The position numbers and the translations under genes were made by a program. This document shows positions 16,548 through 26,288 of a stretch of 64,000 nt of DNA, piece after piece. How positions within the stretch are numbered: the stretch's first letter is position 1; the number at the start of each line of letters is the position of its first letter. The notes under the pieces were generated by a model. The model was not told the origin of the DNA. It worked only from the letters and a program-made list of their open reading frames with translations, and ran no database searches. This stretch comes from JAGNZR01 sp051652785 (GTDB lineage: Bacteria > Fusobacteriota > Fusobacteriia > Fusobacteriales > Fusobacteriaceae): positions 1 through 64,000 of the forward strand of contig JBOFUX010000041.1 in assembly GCA_051652785.1 (NCBI GenBank), in the 5' to 3' direction.

Positions 16548-17295
16548 AAATATTTTAACTTTAGTAGGATGGTGTATTTTTTTTATTCTTTGGGAAATAA
16601 TTTCAATTTTACTAAACAATGAAATTTTATTTCCACCTATAAGTAGTGTGCTATTTTCTCTTTTTTCTTTGTTAAAACAGAGTAATACTTATTTTTTTAT
16701 TTTAAATACTGTTAGTACATTGATACTATCTTTTTCTATGTCCTTTTTATTGGCTTTAATTTTAGCTATTACAGCAAAAAAAATTAATGTTTTGAAATAT
16801 TTTATCACACCATATATTATTATATTAAAATCAATTCCTACAATAGCTTTAATTTTAATTATAATTATTTGGAGCGATCTCGCAAATGTCCCATTTTTAA
16901 TAGGCATAGCTATTTCATTAGGAGTTTTATTTGATTTGTTATCTTCAGCTATTTCATCTGTTGATTCGAAACTTTTAAAAATGTCAAAACTTTTTAATGT
17001 GCCTAAATATAAAGTACTAAAAAACATATACATACCATCTATTTACTACTCTATATGTGAGTCTCTTCATGCTATCCTTAGTTTAACTTTTAAAGTAATC
17101 ATAGCAGGAGAAGTTTTAGCACAATTAGATAATAGAATTGGAGGGGAACTTTTCAATGAAAAAAACAATTTAAATACACCATACTTTTTTGCTTGGTTAT
17201 TAATTGTCTTAATTATTTCTTTTATTCTTGAAAACATTATTAAATTTATTACCAAAAAAATAAAAAAAATAGAGGTGAGTAATAATGAAAATTAA
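16525..17295 (+). CDS. ABC transporter permease (TauC/SsuC type)
   Basis: 256 aa with six to seven membrane segments and a BPD_transp_1 EAA-type loop ('SKLFNVPKYKVLKNIYIPS'). Its start is a TTG at 16525, chosen because AGGAGG lies eight bases upstream inside the end of the binding-protein gene; no nearby ATG has a ribosome binding site. The overlap of 23 bases indicates translational coupling. It forms the channel of the importer with its neighbours. Confidence 0.85.
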   Translation: MTLKYLNKNILTLVGWCIFFILWEIISILLNNEILFPPISSVLFSLFSLLKQSNTYFFILNTVSTLILSFSMSFLLALILAITAKKINVLKYFITPYIIILKSIPTIALILIIIIWSDLANVPFLIGIAISLGVLFDLLSSAISSVDSKLLKMSKLFNVPKYKVLKNIYIPSIYYSICESLHAILSLTFKVIIAGEVLAQLDNRIGGELFNEKNNLNTPYFFAWLLIVLIISFILENIIKFITKKIKKIEVSNNEN

Positions 17296-17959
17296 AAATC
17301 TTTCTAAAGCATATGGAGAGTTAAAAATATTTGAAAATTTAAATATAGAATTTTCTAAAAATAAAATATCTGTAATTCTAGGAAATTCCGGTTGTGGAAA
17401 AAGTACCCTTTTAAATTTAATTTCAGATAATACGCTAAAATACACAGGTACAATTGAAAATAATGAAAAATTTATAAGTTATATTTTTCAAGAAGACCTT
17501 CTTATTCCTTGGAAAACTGTCTATGAAAATGTTGAATATGTTTTAAATTTAAAAGATGAAATAAAAAAAAATAATATTATAAATAATAATCTCACTTTAG
17601 TTGATTTATATGAATATAAAAATTTTTATCCTCATGAACTTAGTGGAGGAATGAAAAAAAGAGTTGGAATAGCAAGAGCATTCTCTTTCCCTTCCACTCT
17701 TCTTCTATTAGATGAGCCATTTGCTTCACTGGACATAAATATTACAAAAACAATTTTAAAGGATTTTATAAAATTACAAAATAAAAATCCTAAAACTGTT
17801 ATACTTGTAACACATAATATTGATATAGCCTCAATTTTAGCTGATGAAATTTTTATATTAACTGACAAACCTACAACTTTAAAAATCTCTTTTAAAAGAA
17901 TTTCTTACAGTAGCAATCAAAATTATAAAAATGATATTCTTAAACATTTAAACTTTTAA
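17285..17959 (+). CDS. ABC transporter ATP-binding protein (TauB/SsuB type)
   Basis: 224 aa. Walker A 'GNSGCGKST', Q-loop 'FQEDLLIPWKTV', signature 'LSGGMKKR', Walker B 'LLLLDEPFASLD', and H-loop 'VTHNI' are intact. The Q-loop sequence 'QEDLLIPW' is typical of nitrate/sulfonate/taurine-type ATPases. Overlaps the permease by 11 bases, with GAGGTGAG before its ATG. It ends nine bases before the convergent aminopeptidase stop, with no clear terminator between. Confidence 0.88.
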   Translation: MKIKNLSKAYGELKIFENLNIEFSKNKISVILGNSGCGKSTLLNLISDNTLKYTGTIENNEKFISYIFQEDLLIPWKTVYENVEYVLNLKDEIKKNNIINNNLTLVDLYEYKNFYPHELSGGMKKRVGIARAFSFPSTLLLLDEPFASLDINITKTILKDFIKLQNKNPKTVILVTHNIDIASILADEIFILTDKPTTLKISFKRISYSSNQNYKNDILKHLNF

Positions 17960-17967
17960 TTTAATTT

Positions 17968-19194
17968 TTAAAAAGCCCAATTACCATTTTCAAATATTGA
18001 TATTCTTTTTCCATCTAAGGTTTCTCCTATAATTGAGAGATCTGAACTTCCAATCATGAAGTCTACATGTGTAAGAGAAGTGTTTACTCCCTTCTCTTTT
18101 TTTTCTTTCTCTGTTAAGTTTTCTCCATTTTTAATACAACTTAAATAGGCTTCTCCTATGGCTAAATGACACGAAGCATTTTCATCATACAGTGTATTAT
18201 AAAATATTATCCCTGATTTTGAAATTGGAGAATTAAAAGGAACTAATGCTACTTCTCCTAAATATTTAGATCCCTCATCTGTTTCTACTAAATTTTTTAG
18301 TATTTCCTTTCCTTTTTCAGCATAGTACTCTATTATTTTTCCATCTTTAAATTTAATTTTAAAATTATCTATTATATTTCCATTATAAACAAGTGGTTTA
18401 GAACTTATCACAGTCCCATTTACTCCTGTTTTTTTAGGAAGAGTAAAAACTTCTTCTGTGGGAATATTAGCAACAAAAATATTTCCTTTTTCATCTTTAT
18501 CTCCTCCACCTGCCCAAATATGATTTTTAGGAAGTTCTATAGTTAAATCAGTTCCTAAAGAATTTTTATAGTATAAAAATTTAAACTGTTTTTCATTTAA
18601 AAACTTTTGTTTTTTACTTAAATTTAAATTATGCTCTTTCCAAGATTTTATAGGATCTTCTGTATTTATTCTAGTTACTTCAAAAATAGAATCCCATAAA
18701 TTTAAAACAGCTTTCTCTTCAGCGACATCAGGAAAAACTTTTTTTGCCCATGATTTTGTTGGAACTGATATAACACACCATTTATTTTTATTATTCATAA
18801 TTCTTTCATAGTGAGATTTTAATGATTCTCTTCTAAGTATATTATATTTTGACACTCTTGTAGGATTAATATCTTTTAATAGTGTTGGATCTGTTGCTGA
18901 TATACTTAAAAAAGATGCTCCTTTTTCACTATAGTATTCCACTGATTCTGATTGCCACTTAGGAATATTTTCAAATATATCATCACTTCCATAAAGATAA
19001 CGTTCTTTAGATACTATATCGTCATTCCAAAATACAATTACTTCTTTTGCTTCTAATTTATATGCTTCTTTCACTATAAATCTAGTAAATTCAAATGTTT
19101 CTGTAGGAGAATTAACTATCAGTATATCTCCCTTCTTTATATTAACCCCAATATTAACTGCCAATTTTGCATACTTAATTAGCTTATCTTCCAT
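17968..19194 (-). CDS. M29-family metallo-aminopeptidase (AmpS/PepS type)
   Basis: Cytoplasmic dinuclear-metal aminopeptidase removing N-terminal residues. 408 aa from ATG at 19194; an in-frame TTG at 19203 lies too close to the AAGGAG to be the start. Metal ligands are visible as Glu in 'IPTEEVFTLP', Glu in 'GEVALVPF', His in 'ENASCHLAIGEAY', and His-x-Asp in 'THVDFMIG', the family signature. It follows the alpha/beta-hydrolase gene by 17 bases and is probably cotranscribed. Confidence 0.93.
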   Translation of the reverse strand: MEDKLIKYAKLAVNIGVNIKKGDILIVNSPTETFEFTRFIVKEAYKLEAKEVIVFWNDDIVSKERYLYGSDDIFENIPKWQSESVEYYSEKGASFLSISATDPTLLKDINPTRVSKYNILRRESLKSHYERIMNNKNKWCVISVPTKSWAKKVFPDVAEEKAVLNLWDSIFEVTRINTEDPIKSWKEHNLNLSKKQKFLNEKQFKFLYYKNSLGTDLTIELPKNHIWAGGGDKDEKGNIFVANIPTEEVFTLPKKTGVNGTVISSKPLVYNGNIIDNFKIKFKDGKIIEYYAEKGKEILKNLVETDEGSKYLGEVALVPFNSPISKSGIIFYNTLYDENASCHLAIGEAYLSCIKNGENLTEKEKKEKGVNTSLTHVDFMIGSSDLSIIGETLDGKRISIFENGNWAF

Positions 19195-19211
19195 TATATT
19201 CAATCTCCTTT

Positions 19212-19889
19212 TTATTTACTTTTATCAGTTATAAATCTTCCCGTTTCTATAAAATCTAAAATATACTCTGCTGTTCCCTGTTTTTTATGTAATTCTTTAT
19301 GCCCAAAAGGAATATTTAAAATTTCAAATTCTTCATTATCTTTTTCATTATCAAAAACAACTTCATCATTATTATAAATTCCATCATTATATGGTTTTAA
19401 CCATTTTTGATATATTTTACTACTATGTTCAGTTCCTCTAATTATTCCAACTGCTGTATTTTCTGGTTTTTCTATCTTTTCTATCTCATTATTTAGAAAT
19501 ATTTTAAGAGGTTTGAATATAAAGCTCAAAGGTTTTATAAATATTTTTAATTTTTTTGTAATTATCGGAGTTTTTGTAGGAGAAGCTATTAAGAGCATTT
19601 TTACAAGAGAATTTTTTAATCCTTCTTTTTCAACTACCTTCCTAACTAGAATACCTCCAATACCGTATCCTATCAGTATAAGCTCTTCATGTTGTTCAAA
19701 TTTACTTTCTTTTATGCTAATTATTTTTTCTTTTATTATTTTTTCACTAACTTCTATATTTTCAAAAGTTAACGGTAATTCTAAATTATCCACTCTAAAT
19801 CCTAGATTTGAAAGAAAATTTTCAATAAAATTCATATCTTCACTAGATCCTAAAAATCCATGTACTAATAATATTCTATAAAAATCCAT
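19212..19889 (-). CDS. Alpha/beta-hydrolase-fold protein lacking the nucleophile serine
   Basis: 225 aa. 'ILLVHGFLGSSEDM' is the oxyanion-hole His-Gly loop. The nucleophile elbow reads Gly-Tyr-Gly-Ile-Gly-Gly in 'LILIGYGIGGILVR', where lipases and esterases have Gly-x-Ser-x-Gly. Codon GGT stands where AGT would give Ser. The acid region is also altered ('PYNDGIYNNDE'), while a C-terminal His remains in 'FGHKELHK'. It is therefore probably not a serine hydrolase and may be a binding or structural paralogue. Start ATG with AAGGAG. Function unknown. Confidence 0.8.
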   Translation of the reverse strand: MDFYRILLVHGFLGSSEDMNFIENFLSNLGFRVDNLELPLTFENIEVSEKIIKEKIISIKESKFEQHEELILIGYGIGGILVRKVVEKEGLKNSLVKMLLIASPTKTPIITKKLKIFIKPLSFIFKPLKIFLNNEIEKIEKPENTAVGIIRGTEHSSKIYQKWLKPYNDGIYNNDEVVFDNEKDNEEFEILNIPFGHKELHKKQGTAEYILDFIETGRFITDKSK

Positions 19890-19987
19890 AATAGTCTCCT
19901 TTTTGTTTTTCTTTAATTATAGACTAACATTAAAAAAAAAACAATTATAAATATAAATAAATATATTTTTAAAACTTTAAATATATT

Positions 19988-20016
19988 TTGACTTACAAAT
20001 TATTTTGTAGTATAAT
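19988..20016 (+). promoter_or_regulatory. Promoter of the TonB receptor gene
   Basis: TTGACT (19988-19993), 17-nt spacer, TATAAT (20011-20016), about 56 bases before the ATG. No recognisable Fur box overlaps it. Confidence 0.75.
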
Positions 20017-20072
20017 ATTTCCATTATAAGATTTAATATATCATATTAAATATCTAGGGAGGAAATTTTCAA

Positions 20073-22205
20073 ATGAAAAAATTATTATTGTTATCACTTT
20101 TTATTAGTGCACTTTCCAATGCTCAAGAAATACAGTTAAAAGAAACCTTAATTACATCTTCAACTGGATTTGAAGAATCAGCAATGAAAGAAAATAAAAA
20201 TGTTACTGTTATTACAAAGGAAGATTTAGAAAAAAAAGTTTATACTGATATTTCTGAAATTTTTAGAGACGCACCTAACGTAGTAGTTCAAAATACACAC
20301 TTTGGACCTGTTATTGATCTAAGAGGTAATGGAGAAAGAGCAATTTCTAGAGTTAAAATTCTAGTTGATGGTATTTCTGCTAATCCTTTAGATGAATCTA
20401 TGGGAGTTGTTCCTCTTAATACTATTCCATCAAATAGTATTGAAAGAATAGAAATTATTCCTGGAGGAGGAGCGGTTTTAAACGGCTCAGGAACAGCTGG
20501 AGGAATTATTAATATAATAACTAAATCCTCTGCTAGAAAAAACTTCTTTAACAGTGAATTCGGCGGTCTTTCTTATGATACCCAAAAATATACAACTGCT
20601 GCAGGATATAATATAACAGATAGTTTATATGCTAATTTTGGTTATTCATATCTTATGGGGGAGGGATATAGAGATGGAGATAAAAGAGAAAATGGTGCCT
20701 TTAATGGTGGAATAGATTATAAAATAAATGATAAAAATAGAATCAGATTTCAAGGAAGTAAATTTTCTGGACGTGAAGATGGTTCTTATCCAATATCTAA
20801 GGAACTTTTAGCTCACGATAGAAGAAAAAAAGGTTTTTCTAGTGAATCAAAAACTGAAAGGGAAGTATATAGTGTAGACTATGAATATAAAGCAACTGAG
20901 AATTTGACTTTACTTTCTACTTTTTATAAGCAAAATTATGAAAAAAACTTTACTGATTTAATACATATGAAAACCTTTAACATAAAAATGGGAAGTATGC
21001 CTTTTCCTATTACCATGAAAGATGTTGATTCAGGTATGGATGGATTATTTAGTGAAAAAACTCAAGGTATAAAATTAAAAAGTAAATATAAGTATGAAAA
21101 TGGTGAAATAATTTTAGGTTATGATTATAGTAAAACAGATTTAATAAGACACAGTCTTGTAACTGCAGCAGGAAAAGGATTTATGAGTCCTAGTCCCAGT
21201 ATGCAAATTCCTTTAGGAGATGTAGATGTAATTGTTGATTTACTTAATGATATGTATAAAGAAACTCATGGATTTTATGGATTAAATAAATACAATTTAA
21301 ACTCTGACTTACAACTTACAACAGGTTTAAGATTTGAAACTTCTACATATGGTGGGGATAGAATTAGTTCTACAACACCTTCTATGAATGGAAAGCCTGT
21401 TGGAACATTTGTTAACACTACTTCTTCAGATAAAACCGAAGAGAATTTTGCTGGAGAATTAGGACTTAACTATGCTTATAATTCTACAGGAAGTGTTTAC
21501 ACTAGATATGAAAGAGGATTTATTTCACCAGTTCCAGGTCAAGCGACAAACAAAATAGCAGGAGAATATTATGCTAATGATATAAAATCTGAAACATCTA
21601 ATACATTTGAAGTTGGACTTAAAGATTTTATTGGAAATACTTTCGCTTCATTAGCCATCTTCACTACTTTTACAGATGATGAAATAACTATTCAGCAAGG
21701 AAATGTTCATAATCCCGCTACTAAAGAATGGATTTGGCTTAACCTTGATAAAACTAGAAGAATAGGAACTGAATTATTTTTAGAGCAATATTTTGGAAAA
21801 TTAACACTTAATCAAGGTATCACCTATGTTAATGCTAAAATCACCAAGGGAGAGTATAAAGGGGAAGATGTTCCTTTAGTTCCTGAAGGAAAAATAACAT
21901 TAGGTGCTTCTTATAAATTTACAGAAAAATTTTCTACCGGATTACTTTTTAATTATATAGGTAAAACAACAGTTAGAGAATATGATAGTGAGCATACGTT
22001 AACAACAAATAAAACATTTAAAACTGATATCTCATCTCATAACTTTACAAACTTAAATTTTAATTATAAAGTAAACGACTATTTTTATTTAGGAGCAGGA
22101 GTTAATAATTTATTCAATAATAAATATAATTATACTGAAACGAGAAGTTCGGCAATTCCAGCACCAGAAAGAAACTATTATCTTTCTGGTAGTATAAAAC
22201 TATAA
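20073..22205 (+). CDS. TonB-dependent outer-membrane receptor
   Basis: 710 aa. Signal peptide 1-17 (ending Ser-Asn-Ala), TonB-box-like segment 'KETLITSSTGFE', plug domain (about 35-155; 'KNVTVITKEDLE', 'VKILVDGISANPLD', 'IERIEIIPGGGAVLNGSGTA', 'GGIINIITK'), then a 22-strand barrel ending 'NYYLSGSIKL', an acceptable terminal beta-signal. The FepA/CirA-like plug suggests iron-siderophore or catecholate uptake, but cobalamin or another ligand cannot be excluded. It is monocistronic, with no inner-membrane transporter beside it. GGGAGG precedes the ATG. Confidence 0.92.
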   Translation: MKKLLLLSLFISALSNAQEIQLKETLITSSTGFEESAMKENKNVTVITKEDLEKKVYTDISEIFRDAPNVVVQNTHFGPVIDLRGNGERAISRVKILVDGISANPLDESMGVVPLNTIPSNSIERIEIIPGGGAVLNGSGTAGGIINIITKSSARKNFFNSEFGGLSYDTQKYTTAAGYNITDSLYANFGYSYLMGEGYRDGDKRENGAFNGGIDYKINDKNRIRFQGSKFSGREDGSYPISKELLAHDRRKKGFSSESKTEREVYSVDYEYKATENLTLLSTFYKQNYEKNFTDLIHMKTFNIKMGSMPFPITMKDVDSGMDGLFSEKTQGIKLKSKYKYENGEIILGYDYSKTDLIRHSLVTAAGKGFMSPSPSMQIPLGDVDVIVDLLNDMYKETHGFYGLNKYNLNSDLQLTTGLRFETSTYGGDRISSTTPSMNGKPVGTFVNTTSSDKTEENFAGELGLNYAYNSTGSVYTRYERGFISPVPGQATNKIAGEYYANDIKSETSNTFEVGLKDFIGNTFASLAIFTTFTDDEITIQQGNVHNPATKEWIWLNLDKTRRIGTELFLEQYFGKLTLNQGITYVNAKITKGEYKGEDVPLVPEGKITLGASYKFTEKFSTGLLFNYIGKTTVREYDSEHTLTTNKTFKTDISSHNFTNLNFNYKVNDYFYLGAGVNNLFNNKYNYTETRSSAIPAPERNYYLSGSIKL

Positions 22206-22252
22206 TAATCCCCCCCTTCTAATAGACTTAGAGGGGGGGATTATTATAGTTT
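22197..22252. terminator. Bidirectional terminator with 20-bp perfect stem
   Basis: Arms 22197-22216 and 22233-22252 are exact complements including seven G:C pairs; the left arm contains the stop codon of the TonB receptor gene. It serves the convergent receptor and aquaporin genes. Confidence 0.9.
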
Positions 22253-22265
22253 TTATCTATTGTAT

Positions 22266-22952
22266 TTACTCATTATTTAAAAATTTATAAGTAATTCCAC
22301 CAATAATAGCTCCAATAATAGGTGCTACCCAGAATAACCAAAGTTGAGAAATTGCCCCTCCACCTACAAAAATAGCTACTGCTGTACTACGTGCAGGATT
22401 TACTGATGTATTTGTTACTGGAATACTTATTAAATGAATTAATGTTAAAGCTAAACCAATAGAAATTGGAGCAAAACCTTTAACTGCATCTTTTTTGGTA
22501 ACACCCATTATTACAAAAATAAATCCTGCTGTTAATACAATTTCAATCACTAAAGCTGATAATAGAGTGTATCCACCTGGTGAATGAATTCCATAACCAT
22601 TAGTAGCAAAACCACTATCTAAAGAAAACCCTGCTATTCCACTAGCAACAATATATAAAATAGTTGCTCCAAAAATTCCACCTAAAACCTGAAATAATAT
22701 ATAAGGAAGTAATTCTTTTTTATTAAAACGTCCTCCCACTGCTAAGCCTATAGAAACTGCAGGATTTAAATGACAACCTGAAATATCTCCAATTGCATAA
22801 GCCATAGTAAGAACACTCAGTCCAAAAGCTAAAGAAACACCTGTAAACCCAATTCCTAACTCTGGAAATCCTGCTGCTAAAACTGCACTTCCACATCCAC
22901 CTATAACTAGCCATGCTGTACCTATAAACTCTGCTAACAACTTCTTTTTCAT
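22266..22952 (-). CDS. aqpZ: Aquaporin Z
   Basis: Water channel of 228 aa with six membrane helices and two pore half-helices. The NPA motifs are 'HLNPAVSIG' (63-65) and 'SVNPARSTA'. 'LTLIHLISIPVTNTSVNPAR' gives the His and Arg of a narrow water-selective filter, so it is assigned to AqpZ rather than the glycerol facilitators. The N terminus 'WLVIGGCGSAVLAAGFPELG' is nearly that of E. coli AqpZ. Single gene, GGAGG before the ATG, convergent with the TonB receptor. Confidence 0.95.
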   Translation of the reverse strand: MKKKLLAEFIGTAWLVIGGCGSAVLAAGFPELGIGFTGVSLAFGLSVLTMAYAIGDISGCHLNPAVSIGLAVGGRFNKKELLPYILFQVLGGIFGATILYIVASGIAGFSLDSGFATNGYGIHSPGGYTLLSALVIEIVLTAGFIFVIMGVTKKDAVKGFAPISIGLALTLIHLISIPVTNTSVNPARSTAVAIFVGGGAISQLWLFWVAPIIGAIIGGITYKFLNNE

Positions 22953-23074
22953 TTTTCCTCCAAGTAATTTTTTATATTATAGAATATTTTATAATATTCC
23001 TAAGTTGTTATTATACCATGAAAAATGAAAATAAAAAATTATTTTATAGTTTCTTATAGCTATTCACACTACAT

Positions 23075-25453
23075 TTAATCTATTTTTTGTGGTTCTATAT
23101 GCCATATTTCATTTGAGTATTGAAGAATTGTTCTATCTGAGGAAAATTTTCCTGCATTACATATATTTAGCCATGCTTTTTTTGCCCAAGCTAGTTTATC
23201 ACTATATAGAAGATTTACTTTTTTCTGAGTATTTCTATATTCTTCAAAATCCTTTAATACATAATATTCATCAGCACTATGCCAATCTGTTCCATTCATT
23301 AATGAGTCATATATTTCTCTAAACATCCCTGTTCCATCATCAGAAAATGTTCCATCTATTAGGGAATCTATTACTGATTTTAATCCTTCTACATTTGAAT
23401 AGATATCCCACGGGTTATATCCTTCTATTTTTTTTATATCTTCCACTGTAAGACCAAAAATAAAATTATTTTCTAAACCAGCTTCTTCCACTATTTCAAT
23501 ATTTGCACCATCTAATGTACCTAGTGTTAATGCTCCATTTAGCATAAATTTCATATTACCTGTTCCTGAAGCTTCCTTTCCTGCTGTGGAAATTTGTTCT
23601 GAAATATCTGCGGAAGGGAATAATTTATGTGCTACAGATACACGATAGTTTTCTATAAAAATAACTTTTATTTTATTATTTACTTGAGAATCATTATCTA
23701 TTTTTTTTGCAACTTCATTTATTAATTTTATTATAGCTTTAGCTCTTCTATATCCTGGTGCAGCTTTTGATCCAAATATGTATGTTACAGGCTCCATTTG
23801 AATACTAGGATTTACTTTTATCTTATTGTATAAATCTATAATTTGAAAAATATTTAAAAGTTGTCTTTTGTATTCATGCAATCTTTTAACTTGAATATCA
23901 AAAATAGATTCTGGATTTATCTCTATATTTTGATTTTCTTTTAGATATTTTGCTAGCTGATTTTTTTTTATATTTTTTATATTAAGAAATTTTTCTAGTA
24001 TTTCTTCATCATTAGAATATTTTTCTAATTTTTTTAATTGTGTTAAATCTAATATCCAATCTTTTCCTATAAGTTTTGTTATTAACTCTGAAAGTTCAGG
24101 GTTTGAAAGTAATAACCATCTTCTTTGAGTTATTCCATTTGTTTTATTTTGAAATTTTTCTGGATAAAATTCGTACCATTCTTTTAGCTCTTCTGTTTTT
24201 AGAATTTCAGTATGAATAGAGGCTACCCCGTTTACATAGGAGCTTCCGTAAATAGCAAGCCATGCCATATGAATAAGTTCCCCTTGAATAATAGACATTC
24301 TATTTTGTCTATCATAATCTCCGGGATATTTTTCTTCAAGAGCAAATTTCAATTGGTTATTTATCCCCAATATTATTTCATAAATTCTTGGTAATATCTC
24401 TTTATATAATCCTATCCACCATTTTTCTAATGCTTCTGCTAATATTGTGTGATTTGTATAAGCAAAAGTTTTAATAACTATTGACCACGCTAAAGTCCAC
24501 TCAACCTCTTCTACATCACATAGTAGTCTCATTAACTCAGGAACAGCTATTGTTGGATGTGTATCATTTAATTGAATTACTGTAAATTCTGGTAATCTAG
24601 TAAAGTCTTTTCCATGAACTTTTTTAAATTTTCTTAATATATCTTGTAAAGATGCTGATACAAAGAAATATTGTTGACGTAATCTCAGTAATTTTCCTTC
24701 GTTTGTTGAGTCATTTGGATAGAGTACCCTTGAAATATCTTCAGCTCTATTTGCTTTCCAAAGAGCTTTATTATAGTCTTGATCATTAAATGCATTATAA
24801 TCTAAATCTTCTGTTGGAAGGGACTCCCACAGTCTTAACGTATTTATATTGTTCGTTCCATATCCAATTATTGGTGTATCATAAGGTATTGCTCGAACAG
24901 AAAAATCTGAAAAATCTACTTTTACTTCCTCACATATTTTTTTTACAGACCATGGATCACCATATTTCAACCAAGTTTCAGGCTTCTCAACTTGAAATCC
25001 ATTTTCTATTTTTTGATTAAAAATACCATTTTTATACCTAATACTATAACCTTTACCTGGTAAATTTAAAGTTGCTAAAGAATCAATAAAACAAGCAGCA
25101 AGTCTTCCTAATCCGCCATTTCCTGTCCCTGCATCATCTTCTTCCTCTTCAATTAAATTATAATCTATTTCAAGTTCTTCAAAGGCTTTTTTTACACTTT
25201 TTATAATTCCTAAATTTATCAAATTATTTCCCAGTGCTCTTCCCATTAAAAATTCTGAAGAAAAATAATGTGCCTGTTTTACACTCACATATTTTTCTGC
25301 TGTTTCTAACCACTTTTCACTAATTGATTCTACTATTGTTCTAGCTAAAGCAAGATAAATATCATGTTTTTCTGCATTTTCAATTCTTTTTCCAGCATCA
25401 ACCAAAAGATGTTTTTTTATTCCATCTTTCAATTGCTTTTTATTTAATTTCAT
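23075..25453 (-). CDS. glgP: Glycogen/maltodextrin phosphorylase
   Basis: 792 aa, slightly shorter than the usual 800-840. Releases glucose-1-phosphate from alpha-1,4-glucans. PLP-binding Lys is in 'EASGTGNMKFMLNGALT'; 'GNGGLGRLAACFIDSLATL' and 'TNGITQRRWL' are family blocks, and 'RVSVAHKLFPSADISEQIS' is intact. It is the last gene of a PTS-malQ-trmB-glgP run, which suggests work on maltodextrins together with MalQ, or on stored glycogen. 33 bases after the TrmB-type gene; GGAGGG before the ATG. Confidence 0.96.
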   Translation of the reverse strand: MKLNKKQLKDGIKKHLLVDAGKRIENAEKHDIYLALARTIVESISEKWLETAEKYVSVKQAHYFSSEFLMGRALGNNLINLGIIKSVKKAFEELEIDYNLIEEEEDDAGTGNGGLGRLAACFIDSLATLNLPGKGYSIRYKNGIFNQKIENGFQVEKPETWLKYGDPWSVKKICEEVKVDFSDFSVRAIPYDTPIIGYGTNNINTLRLWESLPTEDLDYNAFNDQDYNKALWKANRAEDISRVLYPNDSTNEGKLLRLRQQYFFVSASLQDILRKFKKVHGKDFTRLPEFTVIQLNDTHPTIAVPELMRLLCDVEEVEWTLAWSIVIKTFAYTNHTILAEALEKWWIGLYKEILPRIYEIILGINNQLKFALEEKYPGDYDRQNRMSIIQGELIHMAWLAIYGSSYVNGVASIHTEILKTEELKEWYEFYPEKFQNKTNGITQRRWLLLSNPELSELITKLIGKDWILDLTQLKKLEKYSNDEEILEKFLNIKNIKKNQLAKYLKENQNIEINPESIFDIQVKRLHEYKRQLLNIFQIIDLYNKIKVNPSIQMEPVTYIFGSKAAPGYRRAKAIIKLINEVAKKIDNDSQVNNKIKVIFIENYRVSVAHKLFPSADISEQISTAGKEASGTGNMKFMLNGALTLGTLDGANIEIVEEAGLENNFIFGLTVEDIKKIEGYNPWDIYSNVEGLKSVIDSLIDGTFSDDGTGMFREIYDSLMNGTDWHSADEYYVLKDFEEYRNTQKKVNLLYSDKLAWAKKAWLNICNAGKFSSDRTILQYSNEIWHIEPQKID

Positions 25454-25486
25454 AATTCCCTCCTAAATATTTTTAAATTTCATTCT

Positions 25487-26284
25487 CTAATTTTGAACAG
25501 ATAATTCTTGCATAGAATGTAAATTTATTTCTTTCCAAAAATTACCATTATAATTTTCTGCAAGTTTCATTATATAAATATCATTATGAATATGTTCGGC
25601 TACTATATAAACAAGAAGTTTATTCTCAGAATATGTACCACTAAATTTACCACTATAGTTACTAGCTATTATAGCCTTTTTCATATCAGAAACAACTAAA
25701 ATTCTTTTATTTTCTTGGGTTTCTTCTTCTTTAATTTCATTTCTATAATAAACTTCTATTCCCAATTCTTCATAATTTTCTTTTTTAAAACTAAAAAGAA
25801 TAACTCTAATCCCTCTTTCTTTCAAAGTTTTAAAAATATCTTTAAATTTTTTTAAGTCCCAATTAGTATTTATATATATCTCTTTTTCGCTGCTACTTAG
25901 CATTTGAGAAATTCTTTCTATCACTCCTCTTTCAGAATTTAAATTATAAAATTGAGATTCTGAGGAATTTACATTAACCTCTTTGAATTCTTTTTCTAAA
26001 ATCTTAGCCGCATTGTTCATCTCTTCTTTTGCTCTTTTCAAAAGTAATTTCGGATCTATTGCCACATAATAAGTTATTTCCCCTTCTTGTAAAGATAAAA
26101 TATATCCTTTAGATGATAATTTTGCTAAAATATCATAAACAGTACTCCTAGGATACCCTAATTTTTTAGCTATTTTAGAGCCATTAGAAGATGGGCTCTT
26201 AATTAATTCATAATAAACTTCGCTTTCTTTTAACGACAATCCTAATTTTTCTAAATTTATAATTATATTTTGTCTCTTGTCCAA
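25487..26284 (-). CDS. TrmB-family sugar-responsive transcriptional regulator
   Basis: 265 aa. Winged helix at about 8-75 ('LGLSLKESEVYYELIKSP', 'KKLGYPRSTVYDILAKL'), coiled segment to about 105, then a TrmB-type C-terminal domain ('GVIERISQMLSSSEKEIYI', 'LKERGIRVILFS'). The start is a TTG at 26284, with GAGGTG five bases before it; no early ATG exists. It overlaps nothing but sits 4 bases after malQ. The likely role is control of this maltose/maltodextrin operon. Confidence 0.85.
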   Translation of the reverse strand: MDKRQNIIINLEKLGLSLKESEVYYELIKSPSSNGSKIAKKLGYPRSTVYDILAKLSSKGYILSLQEGEITYYVAIDPKLLLKRAKEEMNNAAKILEKEFKEVNVNSSESQFYNLNSERGVIERISQMLSSSEKEIYINTNWDLKKFKDIFKTLKERGIRVILFSFKKENYEELGIEVYYRNEIKEEETQENKRILVVSDMKKAIIASNYSGKFSGTYSENKLLVYIVAEHIHNDIYIMKLAENYNGNFWKEINLHSMQELSVQN

Positions 26285-26288
26285 AATT

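Noticed and set aside
19981..20072. Fur box upstream of the TonB receptor
   Set aside because: AT-rich sequence gives partial matches only; no 19-bp GATAATGAT-type palindrome is seen at the promoter.
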